Notes under the pieces: model-generated
Databases searched by the model: none
What the model was told of the DNA's origin: nothing
Seen by the model: only the letters and a program-made list of their open reading frames with translations
Origin: Opitutia bacterium
GTDB taxonomy: Bacteria > Verrucomicrobiota > Verrucomicrobiae > Opitutales > UBA953
NCBI GenBank assembly: GCA_004558035.1
Contig: SFEJ01000002.1
Coordinates: 1-64,000, forward strand
Length of the DNA stretch: 64,000 bases
Direction of reading: 5' to 3'
Shown here: positions 39,201 to 46,482 of the stretch, piece after piece
How the letters are laid out: each line of letters begins with the position of its first letter
How positions within the stretch are numbered: position 1 is the stretch's first letter
Program-made: the position numbers and the translations under genes

Positions 39201-42200
39201 GGCTTCGAGCGTGCGGATCGTGAGGTTTTCGACGGTCGTTCCCGCGCCGCCCGCGAGCGCGAGGGAGCCGGCGGTCTGCGTCAGTTCCGCGTTCGAGGCG
39301 GAAAGCTCGCCGTTGATCGTCGTGTCGCCTTCGGAAACGGTCAGCTTCGCGTTCTCGGTCTGCGTTCCCGTGAGGGAGAGCGTCGCGCCCGTCGCCGCGT
39401 CCGTCCAGGTCTTCGCGGTCGCGGAAGCGGCGTCCGTCAGCGCGAACGCGCCGTTGTTCTCGACGCCGTCTTTAAATTCGGATTGACCGCCGGCAACGGA
39501 GAAGCTCTTGCCCGACGAGACCGTCAGTTTCCCGTCAAGCGTGAGCGTTCCCGCGTTCGTCACGGTCAAATTGTTCTGCGCCGGCGACCACGCCTGCACG
39601 AGGCGGAGCGAATCGAGCTCGTTGATTTCGATTTCGGAGACGACGCCCGCGAGCGCTTCGTCCGGATTCGTGATCTTGACCTGCGTGGAGACTTCCGTTT
39701 CGCCCTCGCCCGCCGTCGTGCCGACGACGAGCTTTTCCGCCGTCAGCTTCGCGTCGAAGACGAATTCGGCGCCGTTCGTCGCGCCCGAGAGCGTGATCGC
39801 GCCGTCGGTCGCGGTCGCCGTGATTTCAAGCGTGTTCGCGATGCCGGGTCCGGAGAGATGCTCCGTGAGATTGATTTCGACGTTCGCGCCTTCGATCGTG
39901 CCGACCGCGGCGCCGGGCGTCGTGGCGTTGTCGGTGATCGGCGCGTCGACGAAGACGTCGCCCGTCGCCCTGACCGTTCCCGCAGTCGTGAACCCGCCGA
40001 GCTTCAGCGAGTCTTCGATCGTCAGGTCGCCGTCGTTCTCGAAAACGCCGCCGGAGTAAACGGAGACGTTCTTGAGCGCCGCCTTCGCGCCGTCGGCTCC
40101 GGTGAAGTCTTCGGCGGTCTTGAGCACGGCGCCGACCGCGGAGACGTTTTCAAGGAAGTTGACGTCCGCCTCCGTCGCGTCCGCCGTGAAGTTTGTGCCG
40201 AAATTCGACGCGAAAATCGTCTTCGCGTTAATCTCGGAGCCTTCACCGAAAGCGGACTCGCCGGAGAAGTTGACCTGCCCGTCCGCACCGACGATCTCGC
40301 CTTCCGCGTCGCGGGAGACGCCCGCGTTGAGCGTCAGCGCGCCCGTCGAGCCCGTTCCCGCCATGAAGCTGACGTCGTTCGCCTCGATCGTGCCGGAAGC
40401 GCCGGCGGCGAGCGCGTTCGTGAACGTGGCGTCGCCGTTGACCGTGAGCGTGCCGTCCGAAAGCGCGGCGTTCGCGAAGGTGACGTCCGCGTCGTCCGTG
40501 AGCGTCAGCGCGCCGTCCGTGAGCTTCAGCGTTCCCGCGAGCGCGTCGCCGGCGACGGACGCCGCTTCGAGCGCGGAGCCGTCGATTTCGAGCACGGAAG
40601 CGTCGCCGACGACCGCGAGTTCGCCGATCGCGACGTTCGTGCCCTGCGTGAGCTTCAGCGTGCCGTTGCGCGTTTCCGCGCCGACGGTTTCGCCGACGGA
40701 AACGTCGAGATGCGTCCAGTCGAGCTGCGCGCCGTCTTCGCCCGCGGTCTCCGTGATTTCGAGCGTGCTGTGCGAAGCCGTGTCCGCGTAGGCGTCCGCG
40801 ACGGCGAGCGAATCGACGTTCGAGAGATCGAGTTTGGAAAGCGTGACCGTGACGTCCGTGCCGTCGTTCGCGAGATCCGTCACGCGGAGTTCGTCCGCCG
40901 TGATCGCGATGTTCTGCCCGAGCGCGTTGCTCGCGGTGACGACGACGTCGTGCTTCGTCGTGCCGTCGGAAGCCGTGAGCGCGCCGCCGGTGCCGTTCAG
41001 CGCGGCGACGTGCATGTCTCCGGCCGTCGCGACGAGTTCGCCGCCTTCGTTCAGCGTGACGTTCACGCCGCCGGTCGCGACCGAGCCGACGGTCCCCGCC
41101 GTCAGCGTGGAATGAATCGGAGCGTCGTTCGCGCCCGTGCCGTTGCCGGCCACGACGATCGTGCCCGTCACGCCCGGAAGGGCGTTCGCGACCGAAGTCG
41201 CCGTGGCGTAGGTGACGTAAACGTCTTCGCCGAGCGGATTGACGCCGCCGACGACGAGCGTGCCGCCGTCCGCGAGCTCGACCGCCGTCAGTTTGTGCGG
41301 TACGACCGCGGGCGTTCCCGCGAGCTCGTTGTTGTTGCCGCGCAGATCGAAAGTCGCGCCCGCGCCGACGGAAACCTTGGTGAGACGGTTCCGCGTGTTG
41401 ACGAAGCCGTTGACGATCTGAACGTTCGCGCCGTCTTCGACGACGATTTCCTGAGCGTCGAGTCCGAGCCCCGCCTGAACGTCGACGTCGGCGGACGCGT
41501 CGTTCTTGAAGACGATGTTCTTCGCCGCGTCCACCTTGGCGACGGCGAGCCCGTTGATGCCCGAAACCTTGGAGAGAAGGACGTCGCCGGCCGTCGCCGA
41601 TTCGGTCTTCAGCGTGATTTCGGAATTGCCGAGCTTGAGCTCCGCGCCAGAAAGGTCGATGGCGCCGTTCGTCGCCGTGACCTCGGAATTGTTCGCGATT
41701 TCGAGCGAGCCGACCGCCGTGACCGCGCGCGTCGCCGCGAGCGTCGCGCCCTGGTCGAAGCTCGTCTCGCCCTTGAGCAGGATGTCCTGCCCCGCCGTAA
41801 GCGTCGCGTTCTCGCCGAACGTCGTCGCGTCGGCGTCCGCGTCGTCGCCGAGCGCGATGTCGCCCGCGGTCGCCGTGAGCGTCGCGCGGTCGCCCGCGCT
41901 CGTGTTGCCCTTGACCGTGACGTTCTGCGCGGCGGTGATCGCGAGATCGTCGCCCGTCGTCAGATCGCCTTCGACGGTCGCGCTCGTGCCCGCATTGATC
42001 GTGAGATCGCCGACGGTCTCGCCGTCCGCGTTCTCGGTCGTGAGATCGCCCGCGGCCGTGACCGCCTGAGAAGCCGTGAGCGTCGCGCCCGTGTCGAACG
42101 TCGCGTCGTTATTGAAAGTGATGTTGCCGTTCGTCGTATCCGTTCCCGCGGTCAGCGTCGCGTCCGCGCCGAAGGTCGCGTCGCCCGTGAGCGTGATGTC

Positions 42201-45044
42201 GCCGCCCGTCGCCGCCGTTCCCGCCGTGATCGCGGCGGAGTCGCCGACGTTCGTGGCGCCCGTGACGGAAACGTTCTTCGCCGCGGAAACCATAAGATCG
42301 TCGCCCGCCGTCAGATCGCCGCTGACGGTGACGCTCTCCTCGCTCGAAACGAGCTCGACGTTCGAGCCGGCTTCGACGTCGGCCGTCGCGTTCGAAACGG
42401 CCTCGTTGCTCGTCGTGACGGTGAGATTCTTTTGGACTTCAAGCTTGGAGTAATCGCCCATCGAAAGCGTTCCCGCGAGCACAAGGTCACTGCCCGTGTG
42501 CGACCACGCGGTTTTGTCGTCGGCCGTTCCCGCAGCGAGCGAAACGGAAGTCAAGCGGTTGTATTTCCCGCCGTTGTCGCCATTGCTGCTCGTCGCGGTC
42601 GTGAGAGCGGCGCCCTCGCCCAGCTCGACGACGTTCAGATAACCTTCGTCGAGAATTCGCCTCGTCGTCGATCCGATCGTCGCTTCGGCGCCGGCCGCAA
42701 GCGCGAGTTTTTTCGTGACGACCTTGGAATCGCCGTTCTGGTTGATGACAGAACCCGTTCCCGTGAACGTCACGGAATCCGAAGGCGTTCCCCAGCCGTT
42801 GGTCGTGTTGTTCGTCAGCCAAACTTTATTCGCCGCGCTGTCGGAAATGGAGACGAGGAGAATGTTCTTGGCGCCGATGACGCCCTGATCGGAAACGACG
42901 CCGACCTTCGCCGTGCCGCCCGCCGCCTTGATGACGCCGTTGCCCATCGAAACGTCGCCGAGCTCGATCGCGTAAACCGGGTCGGAGGTTTCCGTCGCCG
43001 CAATGTCCGCGCCCGTGGACTCGATCGTGCCGGCGTTCATCGTCGTCTGCCCGAGCGACTTCAGCTGGCCGCGCGTGGTGATGAGCGACTGAGCGTCGCC
43101 GAGAGTGATTTTGCCGGGCGTCGCATCGGATCCGACGACCTGCGTGCCGGAAAGCTTCAGCGTGTCCGTCGAATCGACCTTGATCGCGTTGACTTTCAGC
43201 AGGATATCGTCGGCGGAAAGATCGAGAATCGTATTGATGCCGGACGCCGTTCCACCGACAATGAGTCCGTTTGTTCCGGGTTCCGTCCCGGTGGCGGTGA
43301 CGACCGAACCGGCGCCGAGCGTAAGCGTCTGATTGCCTTTGATGTGAATCTTGTTCGTATTTTCATCGCCGAGCACAAGCGCTCCGGTAGTCGTACCGGT
43401 TCCGCGGGGATCGATTTCCACCGTGCCGGCGTTGCTCGCGGCGATTTTACCGTACGCGCCGTCGACGATCTTCTGAATCGTCACGTTCGTCCCGATGAGC
43501 GTGCCGCCCGTGAGCGTGAGACCGGTCGTTCCGGAAACGCCCGAGACGTTTCCCGCAATGAGCGTGTTCGCGCCGACGTCGAGGTTCCTGACGTTCGCCG
43601 CGCCGCTCGTCTCGACCGTGATCGGCGCTTCCGCCGTGCCCGCGAGCGTGAGGCCTCCGTCGTTATTCGTGGCGGTGAATTTCAGCGCGCCCGCGCTCGC
43701 GGACTTGTTGAGAACGATTGTGCCGGCGTTGGCGATCTCGGTGATTTCGCCGGAGGATCCTTCCGCGATGCCGTAAATGTTCGTGGAGCCGTTCGTCGCG
43801 GAGAGGTCGAGCGTGCCGCCGCGCATCGTCAGCGTGCCTTCTTCGCCGAGCGTGAAGGCGGTCGCCTTGACCGAAGCGGCGCCGGAGCCGATCGTGAGGT
43901 TCTTCGCGTCGACCGTTCCCGCCGTGGAGACGGCGACGCCGTCCGCGACTTCGAGCGTTCCCGCGCGCGCCTGCAGATCAAGCTCGCCGGCGAAAGTCTT
44001 GGCGGCGGTGAATTTCGCGATCGCGTCTTCGCCGGAAACGTCCACGAGCCCCGAGGATCCCGCGTCGAGGGAATCAAGGTTCTGCGTGATGCCGTCGCCC
44101 GTGAGTTCGAGCGTGCCGCCGTTGAGCACGGTCGTCGCGCCCGCCTCCGCGACGAGGCGTTCCGCCTTGAGCGTTTCGCTCCTGGCGGCTTCGCCGGCGT
44201 CGCCGATGGTCAGAGTCGTGCCGGCCGCGAGCGAGACATCGCCCGCGCCGAGATCGAGAGAAGACCCTTCCTTGAGCGTGACGGAGCCGCCCGTCCGGGT
44301 CGAAAGGTTGAGATCCGCCGCCGTGAGCGAGACGTCTTCGTTCACCGTGAGGGCGCCGGAGGCGTTGATGGAGCCCGCGGCGTCGGTCGCCGTCGCCGAA
44401 GAGCCCTGAACGTGGTCGAGCGCGAAATCGCTGACGTTGACGACGCCGCCCTGCATCGAGAGGACGGTCACGCCGCCCGCGTTCGCGAGCGTGACGTTCC
44501 CGCCCGTCTTGGCGACGAGAGTCTGCACGTTCGCCTCGCCTTCAAAATTGAGTTCGCCGGAGGCCTCGATGCGGGAAAGCGCCGCGTCGCCCGTGATCGT
44601 GAGCTGCGCGTTCTCGTTGACGGCGATTTTGCCGTAATTGTTGGACGACTGCACGGACGCGAAGACGACGTCGCTCGCGGCGACGGTGACGGAGGCGACG
44701 GAGTCCGGAGCCTGGAACTGAAGCTTGCCGAAATCGAGCGGCGCGCCCGAAGATTCGATCGTGAGCTCGGTGCGTGCGGAAAGCGTCGTCGTGTCCGCGA
44801 CGGACGCGGCGGCGGTTCCGCCGAACGAAATCTGCCCGGAGCCGAAGGCGAGATTGTCCGCGGAGTAGTCGCCTTCGGTCACGGAGGCGTCGATCGTGGC
44901 GGTCGTCGCGGCGTGCGCGGGAGCGGCGGCGAAAGTCGCAAGCCCTGCGGCGACGAGGAAGGCGGGCGCGTAAGCCGCTTTCTTGGCGCCGAGGAAGCGC
45001 GCGATGAATCGGAAGAAGCGAGATTTGTTTCGATGCATGTTCAT
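33243..45044 (-). CDS. Giant autotransporter adhesin (type Va secretion)
   Basis: 3933 residues. An extended N-terminal signal peptide (about 1-45, ending APAHA) directs Sec export. The passenger is a very long, Thr/Ala/Gly/Asp/Ser-rich beta-helix made of short beta strands with repeated words such as LTL, DVT, GTLTV, ASDLTLSG, typical of surface adhesins, with almost no Cys. A PATR-like stretch (NKTGSGALALGDAAGFTGTLNV) lies near 3455. The last about 285 residues form the 12-stranded outer-membrane beta-barrel, starting at FGAWAQYVG and ending in VRIGW with an aromatic last residue. A 127-residue tandem duplication is visible at about 2600-2870, and a second near-repeat (ADVSVN...TQN) near 3090-3220. 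Divergent from a tyrosine recombinase; the spacer has perfect inverted repeats. Ligand unknown. Confidence 0.95.
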   Translation of the reverse strand: MNMHRNKSRFFRFIARFLGAKKAAYAPAFLVAAGLATFAAAPAHAATTATIDASVTEGDYSADNLAFGSGQISFGGTAAASVADTTTLSARTELTIESSGAPLDFGKLQFQAPDSVASVTVAASDVVFASVQSSNNYGKIAVNENAQLTITGDAALSRIEASGELNFEGEANVQTLVAKTGGNVTLANAGGVTVLSMQGGVVNVSDFALDHVQGSSATATDAAGSINASGALTVNEDVSLTAADLNLSTRTGGSVTLKEGSSLDLGAGDVSLAAGTTLTIGDAGEAARSETLKAERLVAEAGATTVLNGGTLELTGDGITQNLDSLDAGSSGLVDVSGEDAIAKFTAAKTFAGELDLQARAGTLEVADGVAVSTAGTVDAKNLTIGSGAASVKATAFTLGEEGTLTMRGGTLDLSATNGSTNIYGIAEGSSGEITEIANAGTIVLNKSASAGALKFTATNNDGGLTLAGTAEAPITVETSGAANVRNLDVGANTLIAGNVSGVSGTTGLTLTGGTLIGTNVTIQKIVDGAYGKIAASNAGTVEIDPRGTGTTTGALVLGDENTNKIHIKGNQTLTLGAGSVVTATGTEPGTNGLIVGGTASGINTILDLSADDILLKVNAIKVDSTDTLKLSGTQVVGSDATPGKITLGDAQSLITTRGQLKSLGQTTMNAGTIESTGADIAATETSDPVYAIELGDVSMGNGVIKAAGGTAKVGVVSDQGVIGAKNILLVSISDSAANKVWLTNNTTNGWGTPSDSVTFTGTGSVINQNGDSKVVTKKLALAAGAEATIGSTTRRILDEGYLNVVELGEGAALTTATSSNGDNGGKYNRLTSVSLAAGTADDKTAWSHTGSDLVLAGTLSMGDYSKLEVQKNLTVTTSNEAVSNATADVEAGSNVELVSSEESVTVSGDLTAGDDLMVSAAKNVSVTGATNVGDSAAITAGTAATGGDITLTGDATFGADATLTAGTDTTNGNITFNNDATFDTGATLTASQAVTAAGDLTTENADGETVGDLTINAGTSATVEGDLTTGDDLAITAAQNVTVKGNTSAGDRATLTATAGDIALGDDADADATTFGENATLTAGQDILLKGETSFDQGATLAATRAVTAVGSLEIANNSEVTATNGAIDLSGAELKLGNSEITLKTESATAGDVLLSKVSGINGLAVAKVDAAKNIVFKNDASADVDVQAGLGLDAQEIVVEDGANVQIVNGFVNTRNRLTKVSVGAGATFDLRGNNNELAGTPAVVPHKLTAVELADGGTLVVGGVNPLGEDVYVTYATATSVANALPGVTGTIVVAGNGTGANDAPIHSTLTAGTVGSVATGGVNVTLNEGGELVATAGDMHVAALNGTGGALTASDGTTKHDVVVTASNALGQNIAITADELRVTDLANDGTDVTVTLSKLDLSNVDSLAVADAYADTASHSTLEITETAGEDGAQLDWTHLDVSVGETVGAETRNGTLKLTQGTNVAIGELAVVGDASVLEIDGSALEAASVAGDALAGTLKLTDGALTLTDDADVTFANAALSDGTLTVNGDATFTNALAAGASGTIEANDVSFMAGTGSTGALTLNAGVSRDAEGEIVGADGQVNFSGESAFGEGSEINAKTIFASNFGTNFTADATEADVNFLENVSAVGAVLKTAEDFTGADGAKAALKNVSVYSGGVFENDGDLTIEDSLKLGGFTTAGTVRATGDVFVDAPITDNATTPGAAVGTIEGANVEINLTEHLSGPGIANTLEITATATDGAITLSGATNGAEFVFDAKLTAEKLVVGTTAGEGETEVSTQVKITNPDEALAGVVSEIEINELDSLRLVQAWSPAQNNLTVTNAGTLTLDGKLTVSSGKSFSVAGGQSEFKDGVENNGAFALTDAASATAKTWTDAATGATLSLTGTQTENAKLTVSEGDTTINGELSASNAELTQTAGSLALAGGAGTTVENLTIRTLEADETISFTTNAFDASGKVTVSTVAGAADADKVQVAADVSLGEASSITTTTLDVADDKNASVHGRIAVTNIELNDRGTLTLKGDDLSGDAEASTFTNLANGAGAVVNVLDGATLTQNAGAAAIALNGTLNVSGTSADKATFAAAGDMTVAGTGSVALSDYGVLDVGNGALKLEAGATLSLASGAFAEIAALDLTESVQGAVTVDGFGMSANDAATVKVGTLKMKDAIAAGDEGTIQLTDGGKLVADNALGKILVTDHDGAGNIWVDAYSQFELKAGNIVVTEETRGEIIASSGNVMFEQEAEGNYELSGVGTENLYLPARGRQSLAIRIAEYYDDAVPEYTYSHVEVRRETSLTNADLTIEDIERDASTADRTLGDLGNASFDNSTLTVTGVAANEENLGERVTLEVSEGLKLTNNSRATISDVELAGASGFSVALSGNSSLTATDATISGFDRVRLNDADFKAEGATLKGVDLWVDNSGQLSVADGGLELADGAVVSINNGGSLELKGDVATTDDESALVLNGGNVAVAAANVEVSRLSVSSNSAIEADDGAGDEPTLTLENANVTSDATLGVSGVAIDAGTLTLDAGGALNSDETVDVDTLNLNGGALSSTGDVTVTNAVADAKGKLSADTLTLEDGLSGDGVEIDADTLALLGTLSGDVNAGDIGQLKIASGTEATLSGGDLSFDALATNVEGSLTVSDEAEVSLGELTASDLTLSGATAKAESATITDLTLDDGALVATGDVAIANAVAHASGSISGADVTLNGLSEAAGGQVDLTASGTLTLGGTAAVSGAVTAGTLAVEGDATLSGEVSAGVTNVSGSLTLDGSETVSLGELTASDLTLSGATANAESATIADLTLDDGALVATGDVEIANAVANASGSISGADVTLNGVSEAAGARVDFTASGTLTLRNETTIENGSVDAGTLAVEGDATLKGAVEADETNVSGSLTIDGAADVALGAATVFGDGELVVRDSTVSGDFGFDADADGAKISIDDSTVNGNVTLSGEGNELGLKNATINGDLVAGEGTVTIAGENSAETISLSDAKIVQEAGSTLTATSILVKDYELAAGATVESGVTVKGGSAAIAGTVNGNLRLNDSAADSTLSGTVTGALKLENGSVLSTSGTVTGATTVKKNSGLTQTDGTLADVSVNASTFAQNGGTAASVTLENGATFTQTAGDAGAVVANASAVTIGGTVASIDAASNSNVTVSGTVNGSTTVKSGSELVSTGTLADVSVNDATFTQNDGAAASVTLTNGATLTQNAGSISELEVAVDATAKLGGSTTNLKVAGTVEATADQSFTKLTLDGGSIVGGENEISVAQTVENANGAISGKNVSLNGGLTGSASVSATDTLTLGGATETSGALSAGTLLVEGTLTAKSSQVSADATSVAGTLNLAVDTDAVSGLSVSGAANLASENRFALSLDGGNGTVNKTGSGALALGDAAGFTGTLNVAEGDAALTAGKTFGGDVNFASGTFTGGAGAKVAGTLAMGAGTTLEIGDRGGEATFTVGKLVSARTRSAETTAVVHDLYAADSIDVLKVTDATTDLSGFTAIVRSNLVNERELGAEGLTLDLIDGAVASGYGSVAGEDFEFVNLALAGDGTRLSVSLNYRGAASGLGGDAFSANQRSVAGALPVTADGRLGDYLDALNASGSAAETARALDAMGATHLVSMMPAQITGTWNHVQSLNNAIGQSSIIGDFEQKFGAWAQYVGSSNDVDATSDRKGWKRTMSGGMVGFEYAASPKFLLGAAVGYEDSKLKSAGNTTDDSAYFLDFYLRGRAGKLTHKASLTFAQHNYDADRSMSVGAVGDRVTGSTDGFSLAGNYELSYGHALNKYVSLHPLATVSAAFNSIDGWTESGAGNASLSYEDSEAWTFLAGVGARAEFRLPILNSDIDLMPTLGVHAVLMGEFGDRSDELRARFTGSGASFRTDYDDSSACMLDLGVTLAAPITERVSVIGGISSRIRSDETNMNANLGVRIGW
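36430..37190 (-). repeat. 381-bp (127-residue) tandem duplication in the autotransporter passenger
   Basis: The blocks around 36661 and 37042 repeat with an offset of 381 bp, an exact multiple of 3. Shared landmarks include ASDLTLSGATA, LTLDDGALVATGDV, ASGSISGADVTLNG and GTLAVEGDATL. Identity is high at DNA level, for example the stretch encoding ELTASDLTLSG, implying a recent duplication or gene conversion. Confidence 0.85.
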
Positions 45045-45083
45045 AAATTTTCAGGGGATTATTTTTTGAGTGGCGGAAGCATA

Positions 45084-45105
45084 GCGATTTGGGAAATCGC
45101 AAAGC
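45084..45105. repeat. Left 22-bp inverted repeat of the autotransporter/recombinase spacer
   Basis: The palindrome GCGATTT-GGG-AAATCGC followed by AAAGC. Its exact reverse complement lies at 45270-45291, 164 bp away. Flanking bases do not match, so the repeat is exactly 22 bp. Confidence 0.9.
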
Positions 45106-45269
45106 GTCCGCTCCCGTTCCCGCGGAAACCTTTTCCCGGAAACGCCGAGCCTCGTTCCCGTCGCCCCTCTCTCCGAAAACCTTTCTTTAACTTAAATCAG
45201 TCGAACTGTCGAAAATCTTCACGCTTTTTAAAATCGCCGTTAAAAGCGCCGCCGGAGGAAAATTTGCTT
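45106..45269. promoter_or_regulatory. Putative invertible promoter segment between inverted repeats
   Basis: This 164-bp segment lies between the two 22-bp inverted repeats and between two divergent genes. Its right half (about 45181-45250) is AT-rich (TTTCTTTAACTTAAATCAG, TTTTTAAAATCG) and could hold a promoter; the left half is GC-rich and carries two GTTCCCG cores. Which strand the promoter faces cannot be decided by eye. Confidence 0.45.
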
Positions 45270-45291
45270 GCTTTGCGATTTCCCAAATCGC
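45270..45291. repeat. Right 22-bp inverted repeat of the autotransporter/recombinase spacer
   Basis: Exact reverse complement of 45084-45105: GCTTT followed by GCGATTT-CCC-AAATCGC. It ends 38 bp before the recombinase ATG. Confidence 0.9.
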
Positions 45292-45329
45292 AGTGCGTCG
45301 TCCGGCGCGCCTCTGCATAAAATTTCATC

Positions 45330-46373
45330 ATGAAGATCAGACTTTCACAAAACGAGATGCGGGAATACGTGGCGGCGCGCGGGCTGCTGGCGAAGACGGG
45401 CTTCGGGCTCGTGGAGGCGGCGGCGCTGGCGAACGCCGTCGCGGAGCGGCTCGGCGCGACGACGGGAACGGAATCGCTCGAAACGCTGCTCGGAAGAGTT
45501 CCGGTTCTTCGGGAGGAGGCGGAGAAACCGTCCGGAACGTTCGGCGAGATTTTCGAACGCTATCTCGAGGCGCGCCGCAATCTGCGCCCGCGGACGCGGA
45601 GCGACTACCGGGAGCGCTGCCGGCGCCTGCTCGCGCGCGTTCCCGCGCTGAAGGACGCGCCCCTGCCTCGGATTTCGACCGAAGACTGCCTCGCGGCGCT
45701 GAACGCGGCGTTCCCGCGCGAGCGCCAGGCGGTGAAGGGGCGCGCGCTGATGTCGGCGGTCTTCGGTTTCGCGGAACGCCTCGGTCTCGTCCCGCGCAAT
45801 CCGGTCGCGGCGATCGGAGTGCCGGAGGTCGCGGAAAAAGAAATCGTTCCGCTGACGCTCCGCGAAGGCGAAGAGCTGGTGCGCGCGGCTCGGGAGCTCG
45901 CGGGCGCGCGCGCGGCGCTCGCCGTCGGGCTGATGCTTTACGGCGGCATCAGGCCGACGGAGGTCTCGCGGCTCAGGCGCGCGGACGTCGATCTGCGCGA
46001 AGGCGTGATCTGCATCGCGCCGACGCGCAGCAAGACGGGCGGCGCGCGGCACGTCTCCGTGTTCCCGCCGCTGATGCGCCTGCTGCGCGAGCCCGGCGCG
46101 CTGCCGCCGGAAGAGGACGCACGGCTCGTTCCCGCGGACTGGACGCGCAAATGGCTGCGCATCCGACGCGCGTGCGGCTGGGGGAGCGACGCGGCGCGCC
46201 CGTGGAGGCAGGACGTGCTGCGGCACACGTTCGCGAGCTATCACCTGAAGCTTTTCCGCGACATCGCGAAGCTGCAGCTGGAGATGGGGCACACCTCGCC
46301 GAAGCTGCTCTTCGCGCGCTACGTGAACCTGCGCGGCGTCGCGCGCGCCGACGCGAAAGCGTTCTTCCGGTGA
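45330..46373 (+). CDS. Tyrosine recombinase / integrase
   Basis: 347 residues. N-terminal SAM-like core-binding domain about 68-165 (FGEIFERYLEARRN...), catalytic domain about 175-347. Catalytic residues: R208 in GGIRPTEVSRL, K235 in SKTGG, R298 in VLRHTFASYH, H321 in MGHTSPK and nucleophile Y331. The first His of the HxxR box is replaced by Asp (D295), as in a recombinase group I associate with Verrucomicrobiota. No excisionase, phage or conjugation gene is nearby and no tRNA is adjacent, so it is not obviously part of an integrated element. The inverted repeats immediately upstream suggest a DNA invertase role. A TAAAAT box sits just before the ATG and no Shine-Dalgarno is seen. Confidence 0.88.
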   Translation: MKIRLSQNEMREYVAARGLLAKTGFGLVEAAALANAVAERLGATTGTESLETLLGRVPVLREEAEKPSGTFGEIFERYLEARRNLRPRTRSDYRERCRRLLARVPALKDAPLPRISTEDCLAALNAAFPRERQAVKGRALMSAVFGFAERLGLVPRNPVAAIGVPEVAEKEIVPLTLREGEELVRAARELAGARAALAVGLMLYGGIRPTEVSRLRRADVDLREGVICIAPTRSKTGGARHVSVFPPLMRLLREPGALPPEEDARLVPADWTRKWLRIRRACGWGSDAARPWRQDVLRHTFASYHLKLFRDIAKLQLEMGHTSPKLLFARYVNLRGVARADAKAFFR

Positions 46374-46429
46374 CGCGTAGATTTTTTGAATCCGCGGAGC
46401 GCGCGAATCTCCAAGCCCCAAACTTCTCC

Positions 46430-46481
46430 AACCCTTAACCTCTAACCCTTAACCTTTAAGCTTTAACCTTTAAGCTTTCTC
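46430..46481. repeat. Perfectly phased period-7 array
   Basis: Six to seven consecutive heptamers: TTAACCT, CTAACCC, TTAACCT, TTAAGCT, TTAACCT, TTAAGCT, ending at the stop codon of the helicase gene. It is the cleanest example of this spacer repeat in the window. Confidence 0.9.
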
Positions 46482-46482
46482 C

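Noticed and set aside
36945..45320. A 2791-codon open frame on the plus strand opposite the autotransporter
   Set aside because: It is rich in Arg, Asp and Glu with low-complexity character from antisense high-GC repetitive coding, has no domain, and covers a clear autotransporter gene on the other strand.
45330..46373. Recombinase as part of an integrated prophage or conjugative element
   Set aside because: No phage structural, excision or conjugation genes, no tRNA attachment site, and flanks are ordinary genes.
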